DNA of 35,472 nucleotides from Desulfobacteraceae bacterium (GTDB lineage: Bacteria; Desulfobacterota; Desulfobacteria; Desulfobacterales; JAABSP01). The notes under the pieces were generated by a model. That model worked only from the letters and a program-made list of their open reading frames with translations. It made no database searches and was not told the DNA's origin. Made by a program: the position numbers and the translations under genes. The DNA lies in contig JAABTM010000020.1 of NCBI GenBank assembly GCA_011389855.1, positions 1-35,472 of the forward strand. Reading direction: 5' to 3'. Positions within the stretch are counted from its first letter, which is position 1. Every line of letters begins with the position of its first letter. Positions 1-10,916 of the stretch are shown piece by piece.

Positions 1-14
1 TGCTCTTCCGATCT
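1..14. other. Residual Illumina TruSeq adapter at the contig end (artefact)
   Basis: TGCTCTTCCGATCT; reverse complement AGATCGGAAGAGCA equals the first 14 nt of the standard TruSeq 3' adapter. Confidence 0.93.
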
Positions 15-466
15 GTTTCGGCCGAGATTGCGTCCTTGCCCAGGCGAAACGTCCCTTCGCCCCCGTGGGACAAGATCGTCACGGACTCGATGGGCCGCCC
101 CAACTCCTCAGACAATGCCGCAACGCGGTCCATCACATCCTCGGCCGTCTCGCCGTCCGCGTCATACACGATCACTTCGGCGTCCGGATCAACCGCGTCC
201 TTCAAGGTTTCCACATCGGAAAGGTTGTCCGAAATCAACACCACATCCACCGGCTCCGCCGCGGGTTCGGGGTCGGCCAGGAGCGCCGCGGCGCCGGCGG
301 CCGCATCGGCGAACCGGTTCGCATCATGGCCGTCATCCGGAGCGAACGACGCATCGGTCTGCGCGTCGGCCTGGACCGCATCGTGGTCGATGGCGTGATC
401 AATGGCCTCGCCGACCGCGGCCCCGTCCAGAACGATCCTGTCTTCCAGTTTCATCAGATGCAACAT
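15..466 (-). CDS. N-terminus of a DUF4347-type large surface/adhesin protein, truncated by the contig end
   Basis: Not in the ORF track. Minus-strand ATG at 466 preceded by AGGGAGGAG. Translation MLHLMKLEDRIVLDGAAVGEAIDHAI...DVVLISDNLSDVETLKDAVDPDAEVIVYDADGETAEDVMDRVAALSEELGRPIESVTILSHGGEGTFRLGKDAISAET. LEPR-like N-terminal motif plus DUF4347-like ILSHG core. Confidence 0.8.
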
Positions 467-532
467 GGCGACTCCTCCCTTCCCATTGGGCTATCTTATG
501 TGTGGCGCGTTTCCTGGTGTTTAAATGATCTT

Positions 533-558
533 GGCCGGCTGCTCATATGCAGCCGGCC
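533..558. repeat. Perfect 10-bp inverted repeat (hairpin) between the tolC-like gene and the DUF4347 gene
   Basis: GGCCGGCTGC-TCATAT-GCAGCCGGCC; no T-tract on either side. Confidence 0.7.
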
Positions 559-594
559 GTGTCTGTTTCAGGGCGGACGTGCGGCCCGAACTGG

Positions 595-2643
595 CTACCA
601 GTGTTTGCTGTCGGGCGGAATGACCCAGTATTCCATCCCCTTTTGCTGCAAGTCGCTGGCAAGGGTTTTTGCCTGGGGTTCGGTCAACCCCATCACCCGG
701 ACCCGGTTGAACAGGCTGGGTCCGAGGCGCTTGGTGGTGATCCGCGCGTCCCGGTTGTCCAGGAGCCGGAGGTCGAGATTCTGAACCTGGTCGATCCGTT
801 TTCCGGGGCCGCCGGGCTCGGTGAAGGCCCCCATCTGGACCTTCCACAGAAAGCGGTCCGACGCGCCGCTGGCCCAGCCTTCGTCGCCCATGCCCGCCGA
901 CCTCGTTCCGCCTGCCGCGGCCTCTCCGGCGCCGGAGGAGGAGGATTCCCATTCCGCCGGCGGCAGGTCGCTGCCGAACTCGGAGGCGTCCGACCACCCC
1001 CCCGCGCTCGCGTCCGGGGGATTATTGACGGCCGTGCCGATGGCGTCGCCGCCCAGGTCGGCGGTGTTGAACCCGCCGGTCCCGGCGCCGCCGAAATCCG
1101 ATGCGCCGCCGCTCATATCGCCGGCCAGGGTCGTATCGAATTGAGTGGGTTCCCCTCCACCGACGAGAACCGCGCTGTCGCAGTCCTGGGGGGCCATGCC
1201 GATGCTCACGCAGAGTCGCTTGTGGGCCACCAGCATGTCGACGACCGCCTCGTCCCGCCTCAATTTAGAGGCCATCTCTTCCAGGTATCGCTGGGTCACC
1301 GCCAGGTCGGGAAGGCGTCCCGCGCTGTTTTTCGTCTGGGCCATGTCCAGCAAATCGGCGGCCAGCAAATAGGTCTCCTCGAGCAACCTGAAGCGGTCCA
1401 CCTTGATGGCGTAGTCCAGCAGCGCGATGTGAACCTGGGTGATGACGCCCACGGTCATCATGAGGCGCTGGGCTTCGGCCATGTCGATTGTTTTCTCCTG
1501 GCCCTTCAACCGGGCCAGATTGGCGGGGATGTCCAGAAGATTCCAGCCGATGCCGGCCCCCACCGTATTCCATGTGTTGGAGAGGAGCAGCCGGTTGTCA
1601 TCGTAATGTGTAGCGGCAAAAAAACTGACGCCGGGAAAGAGACTGAGGAAGGCCCGCTTGGCCTCCTCTTTCTGGATCATCACCTGGATGTCGCTCTGAT
1701 AGAGTTCCGGCCGATGGAGCAGCGCGTATTCCTCCAGGGAATCGATATCCAGCTCCCTGGTGTGGGGCATGGCCGCCACGATGGGCTTGATGGGGGGGCG
1801 GGCCAGGGTGTACTGGACGTTCTGATTGAAGCCCAAAAGCCGGGAGAGTTCCAGCCGGGACGAAGAGAGGTTGGCCTGGAGCTGCCGGATGGTCAGTTCC
1901 AGCTCCTTGAGCCGAAGCTCCGATTCCGCGGCGTCCATGCGATCAAGATCCCGGGCGTCCACGGCGCTGTCGATCTTCCGTTTCACGGCCTTGAGCCGTT
2001 TCTCCACCGCGTGGACGTAGTCGAGGGCGTCTTCAAGGGCCGCCGCCTGCCAGTATGCCTCGGTGATGTCCAGGGCCAGTTGCTGGGCCTGCCGGATTCG
2101 CTTCCGCTCCAGCACCTGCTCCTGCATCTCCATGGCGTTGGACCGGACGTAGGCCACGACCGTGTCAAGAACGTTCCAGGTCAGGGAGAGATTCCCACGG
2201 AGCGAGTCTTTGAGTTCGGAGACGGTATAATCCCGATCATCTCTGTCGTCTTTCCAATTGTAAACATCGCTTTTCCGGAGCAGATCCCGATACTCGAACC
2301 GGGCGTCCGCCGTCAGCCCGGGCAGCATCCGGAGCCGTTGCGCCAGCGTCTCCTTGTTGGAGATCTCCTGGTTCAGCTTGGAGATGCGGACCTCCAGGTT
2401 GTTGTGCAGCCCGATCTGGATGAGATCTTCGAGTGTCAGGGGTTGCTCGAAATTGATGTCCATGGGCGGCTTGAGAACTTCCAGGTCGTTTCTGGCCTGC
2501 CGCTCCCGATGATCCGCGAGTTCCGAATCATTGAGAATTTTGGTACACCCGCCGATAAGCAGCAGCACGCAGGAGAAAACCAGCAGCTTTTTCCATGCCG
2601 ACCGCGACACCCTTCCACCGGAATGTTTTTCTCTCTTAACCAT
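595..2643 (-). CDS. TolC-family outer membrane efflux lipoprotein with low-complexity linker and C-terminal SPOR-like domain
   Basis: Signal/lipobox LLLIGGC-T; OEP-like coiled-coil body (LTLEDLIQIGLHNNLEVRISKLN...); C-terminus WKVQMGAFTEPGGPGKRIDQVQ...RVRVMGLTEPQAKTLASDLQQKGMEYWVI resembles SPOR. Confidence 0.85.
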   Translation of the reverse strand: MVKREKHSGGRVSRSAWKKLLVFSCVLLLIGGCTKILNDSELADHRERQARNDLEVLKPPMDINFEQPLTLEDLIQIGLHNNLEVRISKLNQEISNKETLAQRLRMLPGLTADARFEYRDLLRKSDVYNWKDDRDDRDYTVSELKDSLRGNLSLTWNVLDTVVAYVRSNAMEMQEQVLERKRIRQAQQLALDITEAYWQAAALEDALDYVHAVEKRLKAVKRKIDSAVDARDLDRMDAAESELRLKELELTIRQLQANLSSSRLELSRLLGFNQNVQYTLARPPIKPIVAAMPHTRELDIDSLEEYALLHRPELYQSDIQVMIQKEEAKRAFLSLFPGVSFFAATHYDDNRLLLSNTWNTVGAGIGWNLLDIPANLARLKGQEKTIDMAEAQRLMMTVGVITQVHIALLDYAIKVDRFRLLEETYLLAADLLDMAQTKNSAGRLPDLAVTQRYLEEMASKLRRDEAVVDMLVAHKRLCVSIGMAPQDCDSAVLVGGGEPTQFDTTLAGDMSGGASDFGGAGTGGFNTADLGGDAIGTAVNNPPDASAGGWSDASEFGSDLPPAEWESSSSGAGEAAAGGTRSAGMGDEGWASGASDRFLWKVQMGAFTEPGGPGKRIDQVQNLDLRLLDNRDARITTKRLGPSLFNRVRVMGLTEPQAKTLASDLQQKGMEYWVIPPDSKHW

Positions 2644-2731
2644 AAGAACCCTCTCCGTTTTCTACGCTGGCGTTTTTGTTGTCAAGTCGTCGCACTACAA
2701 ACCGCCCCTCGATTTCCGTTCTATTACTACT

Positions 2732-2760
2732 TTATTATTGAAAAGCCTCTTGATTGTCAA
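2732..2760 (-). promoter_or_regulatory. Sigma70-like promoter for the tolC-like/DUF4347 operon
   Basis: Minus strand TTGACA-N17-TAATAA, about 90 nt upstream of the tolC-like start. Confidence 0.65.
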
Positions 2761-2898
2761 GCGATTTTGCTTATAAACGCTTGCGGACAGAGGCTTGGAA
2801 GAAAAAGTGTCTCAGAAACCCCCGGCTTCGGCAATGGGTGAATGCTCGTATTCAACGGTAGGATTTCTCTACTTGATTTTCATATTGGCCCGTCCCGG

Positions 2899-4467
2899 TC
2901 AATAAATCCCCCAGGAGCCTTCCTGGTAATATCGAAATAGCACCGGGGTGATTTTCGTATTGACGGCTACCGCGTCCATGAGGTCCGGCTCCAATACGCC
3001 TTTTCCGAAATGGAGCATGCCCACCACCGCGTCGCGGTTCAGAAACCGGGTCTCGATCCCGTCGTAACCGGTTGTCATGAGCCGTTGCTTCAGAAGGGCC
3101 GGGTCGGCCTCGTCGGCGTCGATCCCGAGGCCCCATCCCCATTCCCCCATGGTCGGCACCTGGTTGTGGTAGGGGACGACCGAAAATCCGGCGGCGGCCA
3201 TGGTCTTCAAAATGCAGCGAAATGCCTTGTTGGAAAAATAGGGGCTGGTCGCCTGGGTCACCGCGACGCCTCCCCGGATCAGGTGGCGGCGCGCCATCTC
3301 ATAGAAGCTGGCGGAATAAACGTGCATCAGATCCACGGTGTCGGGATCGGGCAGATCGATGATGATCACCCCGAACAGGTCTTCGCTTTCTTCGAGGAAC
3401 CGGTAGGCGTCTCCGTTGACCACGTCGACGCGAGGGTCTTTCATGGCCCCGTCGTTGATGGTCAAAAGGATCGGATGGCTGGCGGCCAGATCGGTCATGG
3501 CCGGATCCAGATCCACCAGCGTGACCGCGGTCGCGTCCGGATATTTCAGCACCTCCCGGAGGGCCAGACCGTCGCCGCCGCCCAGGATCAACACCCGGGA
3601 CGGGTCGCCGGACAGGGCCATGGCCGGATGGACCAGGGGTTCGTGATACCGCTCCTCGTCGTAGGTGGAGAACTGCTCCTGCCCGTTGATGTAGAGCCAG
3701 TAGTGGGACTTCCACTGGGTGATGACGATTTTCTGGTAGGCGGTCTGCCGGGCATAGACGATCTTGTCGACGTATTTCCGCTGTTCGCCGTAGGTCATCA
3801 CCGGTTCCGCGAGCACCCCCAGCAGGACCAGGATCGTCAGGGTCGCGCCAAAGGCCGAAACCAGCGCCTTCCGCCGCTCCAGCAGGTAGAAAAACCGCCA
3901 CAGGATAACCGAGGCCACCAGAAAATTGATGGACCCCAGGACGATGGGGGTATAGGTCAGGCCCAGGTTGGGCAGGGCGAAAAAGGCGAAGAGCAGCCCG
4001 CCCGCCAGGGCGCCGTAATAATCCTTTTCCATGACGCCGGAGATGTTGACCCGCAGCACTTCGTAGGCCTCGTTCATCCGGGTCGCGAGTGGGATTTCCA
4101 GCCCGATGAGCACCCCGATGGCGAAGGCCTCGGCATAGATGATCAGATCGTAGTGTTCCACGAAGGGCGCCAGGGTGTATGCGAGGATGGCCGAAACGGC
4201 GCACAGGATGGAAAGGCCGAATTCAATGGCCACGAAGGCGTCCAGCAGACGGGTATGGAAAAACCGGCTGACGCGGCTGCCGACGCCCATGGCGAAAAGC
4301 ATCAGCGACATGACGATGGTCCACTGGATGATGGCGTTGCCCAGCAAGTAGGTGGCCAGGGTGGACAGGACGAATTCCGCGACGATGCCCGCGCACCCGG
4401 TGGCGAAGAGCGCGACCTTCAGTACGAGACCGAAGTTCCGGGAATCAGATGCACCAGAGAAGGACAA
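2899..4467 (-). CDS. Membrane-embedded spermidine synthase-like aminopropyltransferase
   Basis: N-terminal multi-TM region, then SpeE-like Rossmann motifs ILGGGDGLALREVLKYP, VDLDPAM, IIIDLPDPDTVDLMHVYSASFY. TTG start overlapping the upstream DUF350 gene. Confidence 0.85.
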   Translation of the reverse strand: MSFSGASDSRNFGLVLKVALFATGCAGIVAEFVLSTLATYLLGNAIIQWTIVMSLMLFAMGVGSRVSRFFHTRLLDAFVAIEFGLSILCAVSAILAYTLAPFVEHYDLIIYAEAFAIGVLIGLEIPLATRMNEAYEVLRVNISGVMEKDYYGALAGGLLFAFFALPNLGLTYTPIVLGSINFLVASVILWRFFYLLERRKALVSAFGATLTILVLLGVLAEPVMTYGEQRKYVDKIVYARQTAYQKIVITQWKSHYWLYINGQEQFSTYDEERYHEPLVHPAMALSGDPSRVLILGGGDGLALREVLKYPDATAVTLVDLDPAMTDLAASHPILLTINDGAMKDPRVDVVNGDAYRFLEESEDLFGVIIIDLPDPDTVDLMHVYSASFYEMARRHLIRGGVAVTQATSPYFSNKAFRCILKTMAAAGFSVVPYHNQVPTMGEWGWGLGIDADEADPALLKQRLMTTGYDGIETRFLNRDAVVGMLHFGKGVLEPDLMDAVAVNTKITPVLFRYYQEGSWGIY

Positions 4468-5293
4468 GGGACGCCGCGATATAGGAAAAAGCCTCGATGT
4501 ACGCCGCCCCCACGTTTGGGGTTTCCTGGCCGGCGATCTCGTCGGTCAGCTTGACGTTGGGAATCAGCACCAGGTCGGTGAGAAACCGGATGGCCGGCAG
4601 CAGGATCAGTCCCGCCAGGGCGATAATGACATAAGACCCCAGGCTCTCGGCCCAGGACTGGAACTCGTGCTGGGCCGCCAGTCCCACCACGATGCCGATG
4701 CCGATCAGGGCGCCGGCGAACCCTACCCCGGCGGCGACGTTGTCCTTTTCAATCTCGGCATGGACGTCATACGGGATGATGGCGGCGTAGACCCGGGCGG
4801 CGACCACCAGGATGAGCTGGCCCACGGCCCAGAAGGCCAGGGCGCTGAGCATACCGCCCCCCTCCCCGGACATGGAGCCGAAGATGATAAGGCCCGAGGC
4901 GAAACTCATGCCGAAGGAGATCACGCCCGTGCCGCAGTTCCGGTCCCGGATCAGTTCGTCGCTGATCTTGAACCGGTTGAGGATCGCCAGATCGCAGAGG
5001 AACCAGGAGATGTTGAGCAGCACAATCCCTACAAGGCCGTAGATCCCCAGATAGATCATGTCCATGATCAGGCCGTAGCTGGGCCCCACGATGGCGCCGC
5101 CGATGGCGAAAACCATTCCGATGTAGTAGCCGGTCAGCGCAATGGCCACGGCCGGGTTGTCCTTCTCCACCAGTTCCTTGCTCAGATCGTATTCCCGGTG
5201 CAGGAGCTGATGGACCAGTTTGCCGATGAAGAAGAGCGCGTAAAACAGAATAAGGTAAATGATTGCCGTCAGCAGTCTGTCAAGAACGATCAT
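4445..5293 (-). CDS. DUF350 family integral membrane protein (two DUF350-like halves)
   Basis: Repeated motif KDNPAVAIALTGYYIGMVFAIGG and KDNVAAGVGFAGALIGIGIVVG; multiple TM segments. Confidence 0.85.
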   Translation of the reverse strand: MIVLDRLLTAIIYLILFYALFFIGKLVHQLLHREYDLSKELVEKDNPAVAIALTGYYIGMVFAIGGAIVGPSYGLIMDMIYLGIYGLVGIVLLNISWFLCDLAILNRFKISDELIRDRNCGTGVISFGMSFASGLIIFGSMSGEGGGMLSALAFWAVGQLILVVAARVYAAIIPYDVHAEIEKDNVAAGVGFAGALIGIGIVVGLAAQHEFQSWAESLGSYVIIALAGLILLPAIRFLTDLVLIPNVKLTDEIAGQETPNVGAAYIEAFSYIAASLVLLWCI

Positions 5294-5295
5294 GG

Positions 5296-6006
5296 CTATT
5301 TCCCCCTGCTCCCGGAGCGGCCCCTGTACCCGGACCGGGACCGGCCGATGCTTTTGCTAACCTTGTCGGAAAAGGACGCATTCTTCATGCTCGCTTTGGC
5401 CTTTTGTCGCTGAAAAAACGTGGGTTTGGCTTTTTTGGTGTAGGATCCCCGGGTCCCGAACTGCCCCTTGCCGCCGAAATACGGAACCCCTTTGGAGTGG
5501 GACGACCGGTATTTCCGGTAGTCGCTTCGGTAGATGTGGGGAAAATCGTTGTCGATCTCGATTTCGTCGTACAGGGGGGTGTTGCGGTTAAACGCCCAGT
5601 ATTCGCCGCCCCGGCCCGACCGCCAGCGGCCGTACCGGGGATCCCCGACGTACTGATAACCGGGCGGCGCCGCCGCCATCAGCGGCTCGCCTTCCTTCTT
5701 CCCGGCGACGGCCATGCCCAGGTACATGGCGTACCGCTGATAAAAGTCCTTGGGGGCTTCCAGCCACCCGGTGGCCCAGGTCTTTTCCGGGGTGGCGATC
5801 TGGTACTGGTGAAAATAGTTCTTGAAAAAGGTTCCCTCCTGCTTCATGTTCTCCAGAACGATGGAATAGGTCTGTTTGTCCGCCAGTTTCCGCTGAATCT
5901 CCGTCAGGGGCGGCTCGCCCGGTCCGCACCCCCACGGAACCGACAGCAGAAAGACCACCGTTAGGGTCAGGCGGGTCCGCAACTGCAATTTATGACGTCG
6001 TTCCAT
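5296..6006 (-). CDS. Putative lipoprotein/secreted protein with basic Ser/Arg/Gly-rich C-terminal tail
   Basis: N-terminal signal TLTVVFLLSVPWGC; tail SIGRSRSGYRGRSGSRGK; 2-bp gap to the DUF350 gene. Confidence 0.75.
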   Translation of the reverse strand: MERRHKLQLRTRLTLTVVFLLSVPWGCGPGEPPLTEIQRKLADKQTYSIVLENMKQEGTFFKNYFHQYQIATPEKTWATGWLEAPKDFYQRYAMYLGMAVAGKKEGEPLMAAAPPGYQYVGDPRYGRWRSGRGGEYWAFNRNTPLYDEIEIDNDFPHIYRSDYRKYRSSHSKGVPYFGGKGQFGTRGSYTKKAKPTFFQRQKAKASMKNASFSDKVSKSIGRSRSGYRGRSGSRGK

Positions 6007-6054
6007 GGATGCTCCCCTCGATTGGTGAGGAACTTTTCAATTTATAATTACAGT

Positions 6055-6083
6055 CTAATATCAGAGAATCCGCCGCCGGTCAA
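6055..6083 (-). promoter_or_regulatory. Sigma70-like promoter for the lipoprotein/DUF350/SpeE-like operon
   Basis: Minus strand TTGACC-N17-TATTAG, about 50 nt upstream of the first gene. Confidence 0.5.
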
Positions 6084-6172
6084 GCCGAAAGGCGCTTTTA
6101 TCCGCCCTTGACGCCGTCGCTTTAGTGGTGTAGAGGGTGCGCCCACGGCATCGCAACCGAAGAAAGGACGGC

Positions 6173-8475
<2,303 letters not shown>

Positions 8476-8479
<4 letters not shown>

Positions 8480-8916
8480 TCGCTCTGATCCAACGGGTGT
8501 CGGAAGCCGCCGTAACCGTCGAAGGCGAGACCGTCGGCCGCATCGGCCGGGGGTTTCTGGTGCTTTTAGGCGTCGGCAGGGGAGATATCGAAACGGATGC
8601 CGACTACCTGGTGGAGAAAGTCGCCGGCCTCCGGATCTTCGAGGATGAAAACGGCAAGATGAACCGGTCGCTTTCGGATGTCGGCGGCCGGATGCTTGTG
8701 GTCTCTCAGTTCACCCTGCTGGGGGACTGCCGAAAAGGCCGGCGGCCCTCTTTCGGCAATGCCGCTGATCCGGAAACCGCCAACCGGCTCTACGGCTATT
8801 TCGCCCGCCGGGTCGCGGAAAAAGGCATCGGCGTGGAGACGGGCCGGTTCGGGGCCATGATGGCCGTCTCCCTGGTCAACGACGGACCGGTCACCCTCAT
8901 CGTGGAGAGCCCATGA
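8476..8916 (+). CDS. dtd: D-aminoacyl-tRNA deacylase
   Basis: [18 protein letters not shown]...[19 protein letters not shown]...[17 protein letters not shown] overlap with tex. Confidence 0.96.
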
Positions 8917-10127
8917 CCCCCCCGCCTTTCCGCCGAAAGGCCGCGGCGCTTTTTCTGACCCTCATCCTGCCGATGGTCTGGGCCGCCGCATCGTCGGCCG
9001 ACCCCTTTGCCGCGCTCCGCGCTCGAATCGGGCCCAAAGACGGCGTCCTTCTGGCCGACGAAACAGGAAAAGTGGTGTTTTCCCAAAACGGGGATACGCC
9101 CCTCATCCCCGCCTCCACCCTCAAGATCTTCACCGCCCTGGCGGCCCTCCATTACCTGGGGCCGGATTACCGCTTCGTCACCGAGTTCTACATGGACGGG
9201 GACGGGAATCTCAAGATCAAGGGATACGGCGATCCGTTGCTCATATCCGAGGTCATCGCCGACATGGCCCGACGCGCGGCGGCGGAAACGGCGGAATACC
9301 GGGACCTGGTGCTGGACAATTCCCATTTTTCAGACATCGAGATCCCGGGCGTCGCCACCACCCTCAACCCCTACGACGCCCCCAACGGGGCCCTCTGCGC
9401 CAATTTCAACACGGTCTATTTCCGCTGGTCCAACGGCCGGCTGGCGAGCGCCGAACCCCAGACGCCCCTGCTGAACTTCGCGGCGGAACGGATCAGGGCC
9501 CGGCGGTCGGAGGGCGGACGGATCATCCTCTCCAGGGAAGCGGACGAGACGGCGCTTTACGCCGGCCACCTGATCCGCCATTTTTTGGACAAAGCCGGGG
9601 TTCGGGGGGGAGACGTTATCCGCATGGGGCGGGTCGATCCAGAACGCGACCGGCTGGTGCTGCGATACGCCTCGCCGTACACCCTGACGGATGTCCTTTC
9701 CAAGCTCCTGGCGCATTCCAACAATTTCATCGCCAATCAGGCGCTGGCGACCGCCGGGATCGCGGCCTTCGGCCCGCCGGGGACCCTTGAAAAAGGCCTC
9801 CGGGCGGCCCGGCGATACAGCAACGACGTTTTGAAATTAAAGGGACTTCAGCTGGCGGAGGGGTCGGGGATCTCCCGGTCCAACCGGATCACGGCCCGGG
9901 CCATGGGCCGGGTTCTGGCGGCGTTCGCCCCCCATTACCGGCTCATGCGCCGGGACGGGAACATTTTTTATAAGACGGGAACATTGAGCGGCATCAACAC
10001 GCTGGCGGGATACATCGTGTCGGCGAAGGGGACGCGCTACCGCTTCGCGGCCCTGGTCAACACGCCGGGCCGGTCAGCCCGACGTCTCGCCGCCGGTCTC
10101 GCAAAAATCGTAGACGTCCTGGATTAG
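8913..10127 (+). CDS. dacB: D-alanyl-D-alanine carboxypeptidase/endopeptidase (PBP4 family)
   Basis: Signal peptide; active-site motifs [10 protein letters not shown] (SxxK), SNNF (SxN), YKTGTLSG (KTG); ATGA overlap with dtd. Confidence 0.85.
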   Translation: MTPPPFRRKAAALFLTLILPMVWAAASSADPFAALRARIGPKDGVLLADETGKVVFSQNGDTPLIPASTLKIFTALAALHYLGPDYRFVTEFYMDGDGNLKIKGYGDPLLISEVIADMARRAAAETAEYRDLVLDNSHFSDIEIPGVATTLNPYDAPNGALCANFNTVYFRWSNGRLASAEPQTPLLNFAAERIRARRSEGGRIILSREADETALYAGHLIRHFLDKAGVRGGDVIRMGRVDPERDRLVLRYASPYTLTDVLSKLLAHSNNFIANQALATAGIAAFGPPGTLEKGLRAARRYSNDVLKLKGLQLAEGSGISRSNRITARAMGRVLAAFAPHYRLMRRDGNIFYKTGTLSGINTLAGYIVSAKGTRYRFAALVNTPGRSARRLAAGLAKIVDVLD

Positions 10128-10916
10128 CACCTTCCCCTTCAGCCTCTCGACGCTGGTAATGGAGGCGTAGGCGCTGTGGTTGTGGATCGATTCGAAGTTC
10201 TCGGCGCTGACGGTAAACCAGGTGATGTTGTCGTCGGCCTTGAGGCGGGTGGCGATGTCCCGGACGATGTCCTCCACGAACTTGGGGTTCTCGAACCCCC
10301 GTTCCGTCACGCACTTCTCGTCCACCCGCTTTAAAATGGAGTAGACCTCGCAGGAGGCGCACCGCTCCACCAGTTCGATCATGTCCTCCATCCAGATGAA
10401 CCGGTTGAACCGGATGGACAACCGGACCTCCCCCCGCTGGTTGTGGGCCCCGCCTTCGCTGATCTCCTTGGAACAGGGGCAGACCGACGAAATGGGCACC
10501 ACCACCTCGGAGATGAGATCGACGTTGCCGGCGGCGTCGCTGGACCCGATGATGGCGCAGGTGTAGTCCATCAGCCCCGGCGCCTCGCTGATGGGGGCCA
10601 GCTTTTCCATGAAATAGGGAAACGTCACCTCGATGTGGGCCGATTCGGCGTTGAGGTGGGACTTCATCTGGTCCAGGATCATGGCGAACTTCTTCAGGGA
10701 GACCTCCTGGCGGAAGAGATGGAGCATCTCCACGAAGCGGCTCATGTGGGTCCCCTTGTATTTGTCGGGGAGGTCCACGTACATGTTGATGGTGGCGACG
10801 GTGTGCTGCGACCCTTTGGCGCGGTCGAGCACCGTGATGGGATAGCGGAGGTTCTTGATGCCGACCTTGTCGATGGGCAGGTTCCGATGGTCCGGCAGGC
10901 TCTGGATATCGATCAT
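10074..10916 (-). CDS. folE2: GTP cyclohydrolase FolE2 (type IB)
   Basis: MIDIQSLPDHRNLPIDKVGIKNLRYPITVLD...PCSKEISEGGAHNQRG...; the track ORF is extended upstream to 11312, but the start at 10916 overlaps the ttcA-like stop (ATGA). Confidence 0.94.
   Translation of the reverse strand: MIDIQSLPDHRNLPIDKVGIKNLRYPITVLDRAKGSQHTVATINMYVDLPDKYKGTHMSRFVEMLHLFRQEVSLKKFAMILDQMKSHLNAESAHIEVTFPYFMEKLAPISEAPGLMDYTCAIIGSSDAAGNVDLISEVVVPISSVCPCSKEISEGGAHNQRGEVRLSIRFNRFIWMEDMIELVERCASCEVYSILKRVDEKCVTERGFENPKFVEDIVRDIATRLKADDNITWFTVSAENFESIHNHSAYASITSVERLKGKVLIQDVYDFCETGGETSG

Noticed and set aside
547-2841. 764-aa plus-strand ORF antisense to the tolC-like gene
   Set aside because: Mirror ORF caused by high GC3; composition is Gly/Pro/His/Gln-biased, no family motifs, no RBS; the minus strand carries a clear protein.
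6108-6136. Possible tex promoter TTGACG-N17-TAGAGG
   Set aside because: -10 matches only 3 of 6 positions; too weak to annotate.
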